Part shown: in pieces, positions 51,985-61,466 of the stretch
Position numbering within the stretch: the first letter of the stretch is position 1
Layout: each line of letters starts with the position of its first letter
DNA from: an uncultured Eubacteriales bacterium
GTDB lineage: Bacteria; Bacillota; Clostridia; Peptostreptococcales; Anaerovoracaceae
NCBI GenBank assembly: GCA_902775345.1
Contig: CACYLW010000007.1
Span: 1 to 64,000 of the forward strand
Direction: 5' to 3'
Length of the DNA stretch: 64,000 bases
The notes under the pieces: model-generated
Told to the model about the DNA's origin: nothing
The model's input: the letters and a program-made list of their open reading frames with translations, nothing else
Database searches by the model: none
Made by a program: the position numbers and the translations under genes

Positions 51985-52682
51985 TGGCGCAGGCCGTTGA
52001 CCTTGAAAAATTATATAACCTGATCGGATACCGCTTCAGAAATGAGAAACTCGTAAAAACTGCGCTTACTCACAGTTCATACGCTTCCGAGCATAAACTC
52101 GGATATGAGAGAAACAATGAGAGGCTTGAGTTTATCGGAGACGCATATGTCGACGCGGTAGTCGGAGCAAGACTCTTTGAGATAATGAGTTCGGCGCATG
52201 AAGGCATCCTTTCGAGATGCAGGGCAGACGTTGTATGCGAGGACTCGCTGGCAGGGACTGCTCTGGAGATGGGACTCGGTGAGTTTCTCTATCTTGGTAA
52301 AGGTGAGGAAGCAAGCGGCGGAAGGAACAAGGCGTCCATACTTGCAGACGCTTTTGAGGCCCTTGTGGGAGCGATAATACTTGATGGAGGCTATGAGGCA
52401 GGCCGGGATATAATACTCCGGCTGCTTGACAGGCGCATCACTCTGGGCGCACAGGGAAAACTGAACAAGGATTACAAGACAAAACTCCAGGAGAAGCTTC
52501 AGGAAGCAGATCACAACGTGAAGATCGACTATCGCAAGGTGGCGGAGTCCGGTCCGGATCACAATAAGACATTTACGATCGAAGTGGAAATAAACGGAAA
52601 GACAGCAGGAAGAGGCACAGGTCAGAGCAAGGCCAAAGCTGAGCAGGCTGCAGCAGAAGATGCACTTTCGAAGGGAGTATAG
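51984..52682 (+). CDS. rnc: Ribonuclease III
   Basis: 232 residues. Cleaves double-stranded RNA, including rRNA precursors. Catalytic signature N-E-R-L-E-F-I-G-D-A near residue 42, second acidic site D-A-F-E-A-L-V-G-A, and a C-terminal dsRNA-binding domain (D-Y-K-T-K-L-Q-E, then G-x-G-x-S-K-A-K-A-E-Q-A-A-A). Start overlaps plsX. Confidence 0.97.
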   Translation: MAQAVDLEKLYNLIGYRFRNEKLVKTALTHSSYASEHKLGYERNNERLEFIGDAYVDAVVGARLFEIMSSAHEGILSRCRADVVCEDSLAGTALEMGLGEFLYLGKGEEASGGRNKASILADAFEALVGAIILDGGYEAGRDIILRLLDRRITLGAQGKLNKDYKTKLQEKLQEADHNVKIDYRKVAESGPDHNKTFTIEVEINGKTAGRGTGQSKAKAEQAAAEDALSKGV

Positions 52683-52685
52683 CAG

Positions 52686-55600
52686 TTGTATTTTAAAAGG
52701 ATAGAAATGCAGGGGTTCAAATCATTTGCAGACCCTGTGACTATAGATCTGAATGACGGCGTGACCTGCATCATAGGTCCGAACGGCAGCGGAAAGAGCA
52801 ACATCTCTGATGCGCTCAGATGGGTTCTCGGTGAGCAGAGTTCAAAACAGCTCCGCGGTTCCAAGATGCAGGACGTTATTTTTGCGGGAACAGCGACAAG
52901 AAAGCCTAAGGGCATGGCCGAGGTAACTCTTGTCATTGACAATTCCGGCGGCATACTGCCGCTCGAGTATAACGAGGTAGCCGTCACAAGGCGCATGTTC
53001 CGTTCAGGAGAAAGTGAGTATCTCATTAACGGAAATCAGTGCAGGCTGAGAGACATACGCGAACTCTTCATGGATACCGGTATCGGTGTCGAAGGATACT
53101 CGATAATCGGCCAGGGAAAGATCGCGGACATAGTAAGCACAAGACCTGAGAACAGACGGCAGATATTCGAGGAAGCCGCGGGAGTAGTGCTCTATAAGAG
53201 CAGAAAGAGCGAGGCGGAAAACAAGCTGAAAGCCGCTGCTGTAGACCTCGACAGAGTCAGGGATATCATAGCCGAGATAGAAGGGCGAATCGGAGGACTG
53301 AAGGAGGATTCCGAGAAGGCCACTGAGTACATAGGCCTCAGAGACAGATATAAAACGCTCGGAATAAATATTATCCTTCATAATCTGAGTAATCTGGAGA
53401 TCAGTGTACGTGAAGGCAGAGAAGAACTCGAAGCTCTTCAGGACCGCCTCGACCTTACAACAGCCAAACTGGCAGATACAGAAGAGAAAATCGAGGCAAT
53501 CAGAGACAGCGAATCGGATCTTAATGAGGAATTCGGCAGTACCAATGCAAGACTCCTCGAGGCGATCGATGAGCTGGCTGACATAACGAGCGGAGGCAAG
53601 CTCAATAAAGAGCGTCTCGCCAATATAGAGAAGGAACTGGCAAGACTCGAGGAGGATCTGTCCTCGGCAAACGAAAGACTCGGGACTGAAAGAGCTGAAC
53701 TGGTCAGGCTCGAAGAGGGTGAGCAGGCAATGAACCGCGACATGGATAAGCTCAGAAGTGAGCTTGAAAACGCGGTCATGAAGTTCAATGAAGATACGCG
53801 CAGATCATCCTCGATATCGATCCAGACAGAGGAAATAAAAGGCAGACTGATCGACATCAACCATAAGAATGTAAACAGAAATGCCGAGATAAAGACTCTC
53901 AGCAACTATAAAACCACTCTTGAGGAGCGCAAAGAGACTCTGAAGGAGGAATTCGAGACAAGAGACAGGACAGATACCGAAAACAGAAACAACCTGAAGC
54001 TCATAGAGCATAAGATAGCGGATAATGAAGCAGCCCTGAAAGAGAAAAAGGCCGAGCTGGATAAAATTAACGATAATATTGTTACCGTTGCATCTGGGAT
54101 AGAGAAAAATATCAAGGAAGCGGATGAAATCTCTGTCAGATGCAATCAGGCTATCGCACGCCGCAGCACCATCGAAGAGATGGAAGCCAATTACGAGGGC
54201 TACAATAACGCGGTCAGATCGGTCATGAACGCCGGACGCAAGGGGATAATCGGCACAGTTTCCGATATCATTGATGTTCCGGTCGGATTTGAGACAGCTG
54301 TCGAGACCGCGCTGGGCAACTCCCTGCAGAACATCGTCTGTGAAGATGATGATTCCGCAAAGGGGACCATCGAATGGCTGAAGCAGACAGGTCTTGGAAG
54401 AGCTACATTCCTTCCTGTCAGGTCAGTTAGAGCCGACAGACTCAGGGTAAGAGAGAGTGTCAGTTCCGCTCCGGGATACATAGGAATAGCTTCTGAAATG
54501 GTAGGCTGCGATGAACGGTACAGAGAGATCGTCGATTACCTGCTCTGCAGAGTGATCATTGCAGACAACATGGAAAAGGCCATTCGTATCTCCAAGATGG
54601 ATATAGGCGGCTTCAGGATCGTTACCAAGGACGGAGAAGTCATAAACGCGTTCGGAGCCATTACCGGCGGAAGATATAAGAACAGAACGGCAAATCTTCT
54701 CGATCGTAAAAAAGAGATCAGCACTCTCAAGGCGAAGATCTCGGATTACAATGCGATGACGGCTGAACTTATTGCTTCCAGAGAAAAACTTGATGAAAAG
54801 AGAGCCGGACTGCGTGCAGAGAGAGATACCCTCCGTGCGGAAATCACGGAGCTGGATATTGCCGGAAACGTTCTCAGAGCCGATAAGGAGCACGCAGAGT
54901 CTCTCGTAAGGGAGGACGAAGGTGCTGCTGAAAGGTTCAGATCAAGCATGGAGACTCTCGAATCGGATATCGGAAGAGCCGACGCAATGATAGCCGCCCA
55001 TAAAAAAAGCATCGAAGAGGCAGAAAAGGAATATGCTGAAGCTGAAGCAAAAGCAGAAGCGCTCATGCAGGAAGCTGAAGACATCAGACCTGTCATCGAG
55101 CAGGATAACGAAGCGATCGTTGCTCTCAAGGTAAAAATCGGTGAGAGCGAGTCAAGAATGCTTGCTGACAATGAGATGATAGAACGTGTCAGAGACGATG
55201 TTACCGAACTTGAGGCAGCAGTTGAAGACAATCTTGCCCTCAGGCAGGAACTCAGTGCAGACCGTGAAAGACTAACGACCTCAAGTGCGGAATCCGGAGA
55301 TCTTGAACGCGCGCTCAGTCAGGAAAAAGCAGAACTCGAAGAAAAGATAGCGGATATCACCTCCAGACTCGAGGACGGACGCAGCAGAAGCGAATCACTT
55401 CTGGCATCCCAGAAGAAGGACAGGGAGGAACTTGAGACAGTCCGTGATGAAAGATACAAACTTGAAGTCAGGACCGCCAGAAACGAGACTCTTCTCGATA
55501 CTCAGAAAGACAAGCTGTGGGATGAGTTCGAAGTTTCATATGCTGAAGCTCTCGACATGAAAGATGAGAATTTCGCGATAACGGCAGGAAACCGCGAGTC

Positions 55601-56246
55601 AAGAGAGATAAGACTCCGCCTTGCTGAACTCGGTGATGTCAATGTCGGAGCGATCGAGGAGTATAAGGCTGTAAGCAAGAGATATGAGTTCATGACAGCC
55701 CAGGAGGCAGACCTTACGAAAGCCATGAATGAGCTGAACGAAATCATCTCAAACATGGATAAGACCATAAGGACAAAGTTCAAGGAGAACTTCGACCGGG
55801 TCGTAGTCAACTTTGAAGAATCATTCAAGGAACTCTTCGGCGGAGGATACGCAGAACTCAGGCTCGAGGATGAGACAAAGCCGCTTGAATCAGGCATAGA
55901 GATAACAGCTCAGCCGCCGGGAAAGAAACTGAAAAACATCAATCTGCTCTCCGGAGGCGAAAAGACACTGACAGCTATAGCACTTATGTTTGCCGTACTT
56001 AAGGCAAAGCCGACACCGTTCGTCATACTTGACGAGGTAGAAGCTGCTCTTGATGAAGTGAATATCGAAAGGTTCTCGGATTATCTCAAGAATTTCGATA
56101 ACATACAGTTCGCACTCATTACACACCAGAAGGCGACCATGGAGCATGCCGATGTGCTTTACGGTGTAACGATGCCGGAGCAGGGCATTTCACGCATGCT
56201 GTCACTCAAACTGGGCGATGAATTCGACCCGGAAGGACTTGAATAG
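52686..56246 (+). CDS. smc: Chromosome segregation protein SMC
   Basis: 1186 residues. Condensin ATPase. Walker A G-P-N-G-S-G-K-S-N (31-39), coiled coil, hinge near residues 500-660 (G-x-G-type region V-E-T-A-L-G-N), second coil, signature L-L-S-G-G-E-K-T-L-T and Walker B V-I-L-D-E-V-E-A-A-L-D. TTG start at 52686 with AAGGGAG 8 bp upstream, giving the usual M-Y-x-K-R-I-E beginning. Follows rnc by 3 bp. scpA/scpB are not here. Confidence 0.97.
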   Translation: MYFKRIEMQGFKSFADPVTIDLNDGVTCIIGPNGSGKSNISDALRWVLGEQSSKQLRGSKMQDVIFAGTATRKPKGMAEVTLVIDNSGGILPLEYNEVAVTRRMFRSGESEYLINGNQCRLRDIRELFMDTGIGVEGYSIIGQGKIADIVSTRPENRRQIFEEAAGVVLYKSRKSEAENKLKAAAVDLDRVRDIIAEIEGRIGGLKEDSEKATEYIGLRDRYKTLGINIILHNLSNLEISVREGREELEALQDRLDLTTAKLADTEEKIEAIRDSESDLNEEFGSTNARLLEAIDELADITSGGKLNKERLANIEKELARLEEDLSSANERLGTERAELVRLEEGEQAMNRDMDKLRSELENAVMKFNEDTRRSSSISIQTEEIKGRLIDINHKNVNRNAEIKTLSNYKTTLEERKETLKEEFETRDRTDTENRNNLKLIEHKIADNEAALKEKKAELDKINDNIVTVASGIEKNIKEADEISVRCNQAIARRSTIEEMEANYEGYNNAVRSVMNAGRKGIIGTVSDIIDVPVGFETAVETALGNSLQNIVCEDDDSAKGTIEWLKQTGLGRATFLPVRSVRADRLRVRESVSSAPGYIGIASEMVGCDERYREIVDYLLCRVIIADNMEKAIRISKMDIGGFRIVTKDGEVINAFGAITGGRYKNRTANLLDRKKEISTLKAKISDYNAMTAELIASREKLDEKRAGLRAERDTLRAEITELDIAGNVLRADKEHAESLVREDEGAAERFRSSMETLESDIGRADAMIAAHKKSIEEAEKEYAEAEAKAEALMQEAEDIRPVIEQDNEAIVALKVKIGESESRMLADNEMIERVRDDVTELEAAVEDNLALRQELSADRERLTTSSAESGDLERALSQEKAELEEKIADITSRLEDGRSRSESLLASQKKDREELETVRDERYKLEVRTARNETLLDTQKDKLWDEFEVSYAEALDMKDENFAITAGNRESREIRLRLAELGDVNVGAIEEYKAVSKRYEFMTAQEADLTKAMNELNEIISNMDKTIRTKFKENFDRVVVNFEESFKELFGGGYAELRLEDETKPLESGIEITAQPPGKKLKNINLLSGGEKTLTAIALMFAVLKAKPTPFVILDEVEAALDEVNIERFSDYLKNFDNIQFALITHQKATMEHADVLYGVTMPEQGISRMLSLKLGDEFDPEGLE

Positions 56247-56260
56247 AAGGAGACCGATAA

Positions 56261-57157
56261 ATGGCACTGTTTGAAAAGAAATCAGTATTCCGTAAGTTCA
56301 TCGACTCGATAACGATGGCAGTCTACGATAATCCGGAACTCGGTCCGGAGTTCCTCGAACAGCTCGAGGAATCCCTTGTAATGGCCGATGTCGGAATAGA
56401 GACATCTGACAAGATAATCGATGAACTGAATAAAGCCATCAACTATAAGTACATAACCAGAGAACGCGAGATCAAGAAAGAACTTTCACGCATACTCGAA
56501 GAGATGATGGATAAGGGAGAGCGCAATCTCATGAAAAACGAGTATCCGCTCATCATCCTTATGATAGGCATCAACGGAGGAGGCAAGACGACGACGATCG
56601 CTAAACTGGCCCACATGTACAAGAAGCGGGGAAAGAGCGTCATGCTGGCTGCAGCAGATACTTTCCGTGCGGCAGCTGCCGAACAGCTCCAGCTCTGGGG
56701 CGACAGAGTGGGAGTCAGGGTGATCCGCCGTGAGGAGGGGACCGATCCTACTGCAGTCATCTACGATGCAATACAGTCAGCAAAGGCCAACAACATCGAC
56801 GTGCTTATCTGCGATACGGCAGGAAGACTCCAGAACAAAGTAAACCTCATGAGGGAACTTGAGAAGATGAGCAAAGTCATCTCCAGAGAGTATCCGGAGG
56901 CAGCCAGAGAGAATCTTCTTGTTGTCGACGCAACGACCGGTAAGAACGCCGTAAGTCAGGCTGAAGAGTTCAACAGCATCGCGGACATCACGGGCATAGT
57001 GCTGACCAAGATGGACGGCACAGCCAGAGGAGGCATCACTATAACGATCACAGACGAGTTCGACATGCCGATCAAGTTCCTCGGCGTAGGAGAAAAGATG
57101 GACGATCTCGAACCGTTCAACGCACACGATTTTGTGGAGGGTATATTCGATGAGTAA
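56261..57157 (+). CDS. ftsY: Signal recognition particle receptor FtsY
   Basis: 298 residues. SRP receptor GTPase at the membrane. Four-helix N domain then G domain: G-I-N-G-G-G-K-T-T-T (103-112), D-T-F-R-A-A-A-x-E-Q-L, D-T-A-G-R, T-K-M-D-G-T-A-R-G-G, and L-G-V-G-E. No acidic A domain, as in short Gram-positive forms. AAGGAG before ATG. The usual followers ylxM and ffh are missing; der overlaps by 8 bp. Confidence 0.97.
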   Translation: MALFEKKSVFRKFIDSITMAVYDNPELGPEFLEQLEESLVMADVGIETSDKIIDELNKAINYKYITREREIKKELSRILEEMMDKGERNLMKNEYPLIILMIGINGGGKTTTIAKLAHMYKKRGKSVMLAAADTFRAAAAEQLQLWGDRVGVRVIRREEGTDPTAVIYDAIQSAKANNIDVLICDTAGRLQNKVNLMRELEKMSKVISREYPEAARENLLVVDATTGKNAVSQAEEFNSIADITGIVLTKMDGTARGGITITITDEFDMPIKFLGVGEKMDDLEPFNAHDFVEGIFDE

Positions 57158-58475
57158 GCCTATTCTTGCAATAGTAGGAAGGCCGAATGTAGGCAAATCA
57201 ACATTTTTTAACCGTCTGATCGGCGAAAGACGCGCGATAGTCGAAGATGTGCCGGGAGTTACACGCGACAGGATCTATGCCGAGACTGAGTGGAACGGCA
57301 AGGAATTCGCTGTCATAGATACAGGCGGCATCGAAGTCCGTACTGATGACACCATCCGCTCTCAGATGAGAGACCAGGCTATCATGGCAATGGACATGGC
57401 AGATGTCATCTGCTTTATGGTAGACGGAAAAGAAGGCCTTACGACAGCTGACAGCGAGGTAGCTGATCTGCTGCGCCGTACCGGCAAGGAGGTCATACTT
57501 GTCGTCAACAAGGTGGACTCTCCGTCAAAGGCTTATGAGATCATTCTTGACTTCTACGAACTCGGATTCGGAGAGCCTGTTCCTATCAGCGCCGCAAACA
57601 TGACAAATATCGGCGATCTTCTCGACAGGATCGTGGAAGGATTCCCTGAAGATTCGTTCGGAAGAGTAGACGAAAGTGTTCATATCGCTATTATAGGAAA
57701 ACCGAATGTGGGCAAGTCATCGCTTGTAAATGCACTTACCAGGCAGAAGAGAGTGATCGTTTCGCCTATAGCGGGAACTACCCGCGATACAATTGATACT
57801 CCTTTCACATATAAAGACAGGGAGTACACTCTTATCGATACGGCAGGACTCCGTAAAAAGAGCAAGGTGAACGATTCGATAGAGAGATTCAGCGTTGTAC
57901 GGGCAATTGCTGCGATCGAACGCTGTGACATATGCGTTCTTATGATCGATGCGGTGGAAGGTCTCACCGAGCAGGATAAAAAGATCGCCGGATATGCGCA
58001 TGAGGCGGGCAAGGGACTTCTCATAGTCGTGAACAAGTGGGATCTCATAGAAAAAGAGACGAATACGATGCGCGACTTTGAGAGAAAGATCAAAGGCGAG
58101 CTCCTGTTCGCGTCATATGCTCCTGTAGTGTTCACATCTGTCATAAACAAGCAGAGAATATTCGACATAATCGACAAATGCTCACGCATTGCCGATGCCA
58201 GAAGCGTCCGCATAACCACGGGAAGGCTCAACAGCATAATAGAAGATGCGGTCATGATGAGGCAGCCGCCATCGGACAAGGGCCGCAGGCTGAAGATATA
58301 CTATGCAACACAGATCGGCACAAAACCGCCGCTGTTCTCATTCAGCATAAATGACAGAGAACTCATGCATTTCTCTTATGCGAGATATCTTGAGAACAAG
58401 ATACGTGAAGCATTTGATTTTGAAGGTACATCGATAAAATTTGTCTGGAGTGAAAGAAGAGGTGAACGCAAATGA
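57150..58475 (+). CDS. der: GTPase Der (EngA)
   Basis: 441 residues. Double GTPase for 50S assembly. Two G domains (G-R-P-N-V-G-K-S-T at about 10 and G-K-P-N-V-G-K-S-S at about 180), N-K-V-D and N-K-W-D, and a C-terminal KH-like domain (P-P-x-x-K-G-R-R-L-K-I-Y-Y-A-T-Q). ATG 57150 has GGAGG 9 bp upstream within ftsY. ATGA overlap with plsY. Confidence 0.97.
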   Translation: MSKPILAIVGRPNVGKSTFFNRLIGERRAIVEDVPGVTRDRIYAETEWNGKEFAVIDTGGIEVRTDDTIRSQMRDQAIMAMDMADVICFMVDGKEGLTTADSEVADLLRRTGKEVILVVNKVDSPSKAYEIILDFYELGFGEPVPISAANMTNIGDLLDRIVEGFPEDSFGRVDESVHIAIIGKPNVGKSSLVNALTRQKRVIVSPIAGTTRDTIDTPFTYKDREYTLIDTAGLRKKSKVNDSIERFSVVRAIAAIERCDICVLMIDAVEGLTEQDKKIAGYAHEAGKGLLIVVNKWDLIEKETNTMRDFERKIKGELLFASYAPVVFTSVINKQRIFDIIDKCSRIADARSVRITTGRLNSIIEDAVMMRQPPSDKGRRLKIYYATQIGTKPPLFSFSINDRELMHFSYARYLENKIREAFDFEGTSIKFVWSERRGERK

Positions 58476-59098
58476 GCAGCACAGCACTGAGGCTCGTTAT
58501 CATAGGGATCGCCGCTTATGCCCTGGGAAACATTAATCCTTCGATAATCATAGGAAAGCTAAAGGGCATAGACATCCGTAAGGAAGGCAGCGGAAACGCC
58601 GGCATGACCAACACTATCAGAGTCATGGGAATCGGCGCAGGCATCACTGTTTTCGTAGTAGATGTCCTGAAGGCGTTTGCAGCGGTAAAGATCGGAATCA
58701 GTTTCGGAGGAAAGTACGGGGCAATGATTGCCTTTGCATGCGTGATACTCGGACACTGCTTCCCTGCAGTCTTCGGATTCAAGGGAGGAAAAGGTGTTGC
58801 TTCCGCATTCGGCGCTGCGCTTGCACTCAACTGGCCAAGCGCACTGCTGGCTCTGCTTGCGGCCGGAGTGCTGTTCGGGATCACCCGAAGGATGTCCATA
58901 GCGTCTCTCGTTGGCGCGCTGGCATATCCGGTGCTTGTGTGGCACTTTGCTCCGGATTACCTGTACTTTGCAATAGGAGCCGCGGCATTTCTAATGTTGA
59001 TGCATATGGCCAACATCAAGAGGATAGCAAAGGGCGAAGAAAAACCTCTCACGATCGGAGGCGGCAATAAATCAGACGAAAAGGAGCAGACAAAATGA
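58472..59098 (+). CDS. plsY: Glycerol-3-phosphate acyltransferase PlsY
   Basis: 208-residue polytopic membrane enzyme that acylates glycerol-3-phosphate from acyl phosphate, the product of PlsX. G-N-I-N-P-S, G-S-G-N-A-G-M-T-N-T-I-R and F-K-G-G-K-G-V-A-S-A are the active motifs. The charged C-terminal tail is cytosolic. ATGA overlaps on both sides; gpsA next supplies its substrate. Confidence 0.97.
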   Translation: MSSTALRLVIIGIAAYALGNINPSIIIGKLKGIDIRKEGSGNAGMTNTIRVMGIGAGITVFVVDVLKAFAAVKIGISFGGKYGAMIAFACVILGHCFPAVFGFKGGKGVASAFGAALALNWPSALLALLAAGVLFGITRRMSIASLVGALAYPVLVWHFAPDYLYFAIGAAAFLMLMHMANIKRIAKGEEKPLTIGGGNKSDEKEQTK

Positions 59099-60144
59099 AA
59101 GCAATAGATTATTATGCCGAAGTAAGCGTACCGGATCTTGGAGACAAAGCGCTTGATGTAGCTGTTATAGGAAGCGGCTCTTTCGGCACGGCAATGGCCA
59201 ACCTCATCGTCCATAACGGACACAGAGTTACGGTCTACGGCCGGAACAAGGCTTTTCTTGAGGCGATGAAGGAGACCCGCATCAACAGCAGGTATCTGCC
59301 TGATGTGCTGCTCAGTGATAAACTCGAATATACAAATGATCTGGGCGAAGCTGTAAAAGACAAGGATATTGTAGTATTCGCGGTCCCTGCACAGACTTTC
59401 AGACAGGTATCGGCTGATGCTTCTCCGTATCTTGCAGACGGCACAATAGTGGTCAACCTTGCAAAAGGAATAGAAAAGAATACGCTCAAAAGAATGAGTG
59501 AAGTAGCTGCCGAGACCATTCCGCAGGCAAGATATGTAGCCCTGTCAGGACCGACTCACGCAGAAGAGATAGTAATGAATGCTCCTGCGGGCATAGTGGC
59601 AGCATCGGCAGATCCTGAGGCTGCAAGGTTCGTTCAGGATGCTTTCATGTCAGAACAGCTTCGTATTTATACGCAGGATGACATGGTCGGAGTGGAGATC
59701 GCCGGGGCGGTAAAGAACGTTATAGCGATAGCGACCGGCATTTCAGACGGAATGAAACTCGGAAGCAACGCCAGAGCTGCGCTGATGACGCGTTCCGTAC
59801 ATGAAATAAAAAGACTCGGTCTCGAACTCGGAGCAAATGCAGAGACATTCTCGGGACTGGCAGGCATAGGGGATCTCATCGTTACGTGCGCAACCGACCT
59901 TTCAAGAAACAGACGATGCGGACTGATGATAGGACAGGGACTCAAGGCAGAAGAAGCGGTCGAAAAAGTAGGCTCAGTTGTAGAAGGTTACTATACAGCT
60001 GATGCGGTCTATGATCTCTCCCGCAAGCTCGGAGTCGAGATGCCGGTATGCATGGCAACCAGAGCAGTGCTCAAGGGGGAACTTGATCCCGGAAAAGCCG
60101 TCAGGATGCTGATGTCAAGAGAAAAGAAAGACGAGATTCAATGA
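59095..60144 (+). CDS. gpsA: Glycerol-3-phosphate dehydrogenase [NAD(P)+]
   Basis: 349 residues. Makes sn-glycerol-3-phosphate for phospholipids. Rossmann motif I-G-S-G-S-F-G-T-A; catalytic-lysine region A-G-A-V-K-N-V; C-terminal G-L-A-G-I-G-D-L and R-N-R-R-C-G. About 20 residues precede the Rossmann strand, more than usual. Directly follows plsY. Confidence 0.97.
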   Translation: MKAIDYYAEVSVPDLGDKALDVAVIGSGSFGTAMANLIVHNGHRVTVYGRNKAFLEAMKETRINSRYLPDVLLSDKLEYTNDLGEAVKDKDIVVFAVPAQTFRQVSADASPYLADGTIVVNLAKGIEKNTLKRMSEVAAETIPQARYVALSGPTHAEEIVMNAPAGIVAASADPEAARFVQDAFMSEQLRIYTQDDMVGVEIAGAVKNVIAIATGISDGMKLGSNARAALMTRSVHEIKRLGLELGANAETFSGLAGIGDLIVTCATDLSRNRRCGLMIGQGLKAEEAVEKVGSVVEGYYTADAVYDLSRKLGVEMPVCMATRAVLKGELDPGKAVRMLMSREKKDEIQ

Positions 60145-61466
60145 GAAAGTATCACATAATCACATACGGATGTCAGATGAACGAGCATGACTCGGAGAAT
60201 ATAGCCGGTCTTCTCGAGGCAATGGATTATGAATACATAGATGATCCGTATAAGGCAGATGTTACTGTGATAAATACATGCAGTGTAAGGGAGAACGCTG
60301 ACAAGCGTTTCTTCGGAACACTCGGACAATTCAAAAAGGTAAGAAAGAACAACCCGGGCTTCGTTCTTGCGGTCTGCGGGTGCATGCCTCAGCAGCCGAG
60401 AGTAGTGGCTGAGATCAACAAGCGTTTTTCGTGGGTAGACATTGTTTTTGGTACGCAGAACATAGCTCAGTTTCCGGAACTGCTCGAAGAAAGACTCAGG
60501 ACCGGCCGGCGCATGCGTGCCATCATAGATAACAATCCGGATATAAGCGAAGAGGGCATGAAACCGGTCAGGATGCATCGCCACAAAGCCCTCGTCAACA
60601 TCACATACGGCTGCAACAATTTCTGCACTTACTGCATCGTCCCGTATACGAGAGGACGCGAAAAAAGCCGCATGCTCAGTGATGTCTGCAATGAAATAAA
60701 GGACCTTGCTTCCGACGGAGTCATAGAAGTCATGCTTCTCGGGCAGAACGTCGACTCATACAGGGATGCCGCGGGACACAGTTTCGCGGATCTCATAAAG
60801 GCGGTCAATGACATAGAAGGGATAGAGCGCATAAGATTCATGACTTCTCATCCGAAAGACATTTCCGATGAGATGATCGAATGCTTTAAAACATGCGAAA
60901 AGCTGTGTCATAATATCCATCTTCCGGTACAGTCAGGAAGCGACAGGATACTGAAGCGCATGAACCGTCATTACGACAGAGAAACATACCTCGAAATCGT
61001 TGATAAACTGAGAAGGACTGCTCCAGACATCACGATATCCACTGACATCATAGTCGGATTCCCGGGGGAAACGGACGAGGATTTCGAGGACACGCTGGAT
61101 ATCGCCAGAAAAGTAGAGTACGACTCGGCTTTCACGTTCATATATTCGCCGAGAGAAGGAACTCCCGCTGCCAGATTTGCCGATCAGGTACCTGAAAAGC
61201 TGTGTCATGAGAGGTTCGACAGGCTCGTGGATGTGATGAATGAGATCAGCCTTAAGAAAAACCAGGCTTATAAGGGAAAGATATGCGAGGTGATAGCTGA
61301 AGGTGTAAGCCGCAGTGATGATAACGTGCTTGCCGGCAGGACTGACGGCTTCAAACTCGTCAATTTCACTTCTGAAAAAAGTCCTGAGCAGCTAATGGGA
61401 CGGATAGTAAGGGTGGAGATCACGGAAAGCAAAACATTCAGTCTTGAGGGAAGAGAAGTTCAATGA
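60141..61466 (+). CDS. miaB: tRNA-2-methylthio-N6-isopentenyladenosine synthase MiaB
   Basis: 441 residues. Radical SAM methylthiotransferase acting on A37. N-terminal UPF0004 domain with auxiliary-cluster cysteines (T-Y-G-C-Q-M-N, N-T-C-S-V-R, V-C-G-C-M), SAM cluster C-N-N-F-C-T-Y-C near residue 157, and C-terminal TRAM domain. Features favour MiaB over MtaB/RimO: E-H-D-S-E and F-G-T-Q-N. Coupled to gpsA and cls by ATGA. miaA is not in view. Confidence 0.94.
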   Translation: MRKYHIITYGCQMNEHDSENIAGLLEAMDYEYIDDPYKADVTVINTCSVRENADKRFFGTLGQFKKVRKNNPGFVLAVCGCMPQQPRVVAEINKRFSWVDIVFGTQNIAQFPELLEERLRTGRRMRAIIDNNPDISEEGMKPVRMHRHKALVNITYGCNNFCTYCIVPYTRGREKSRMLSDVCNEIKDLASDGVIEVMLLGQNVDSYRDAAGHSFADLIKAVNDIEGIERIRFMTSHPKDISDEMIECFKTCEKLCHNIHLPVQSGSDRILKRMNRHYDRETYLEIVDKLRRTAPDITISTDIIVGFPGETDEDFEDTLDIARKVEYDSAFTFIYSPREGTPAARFADQVPEKLCHERFDRLVDVMNEISLKKNQAYKGKICEVIAEGVSRSDDNVLAGRTDGFKLVNFTSEKSPEQLMGRIVRVEITESKTFSLEGREVQ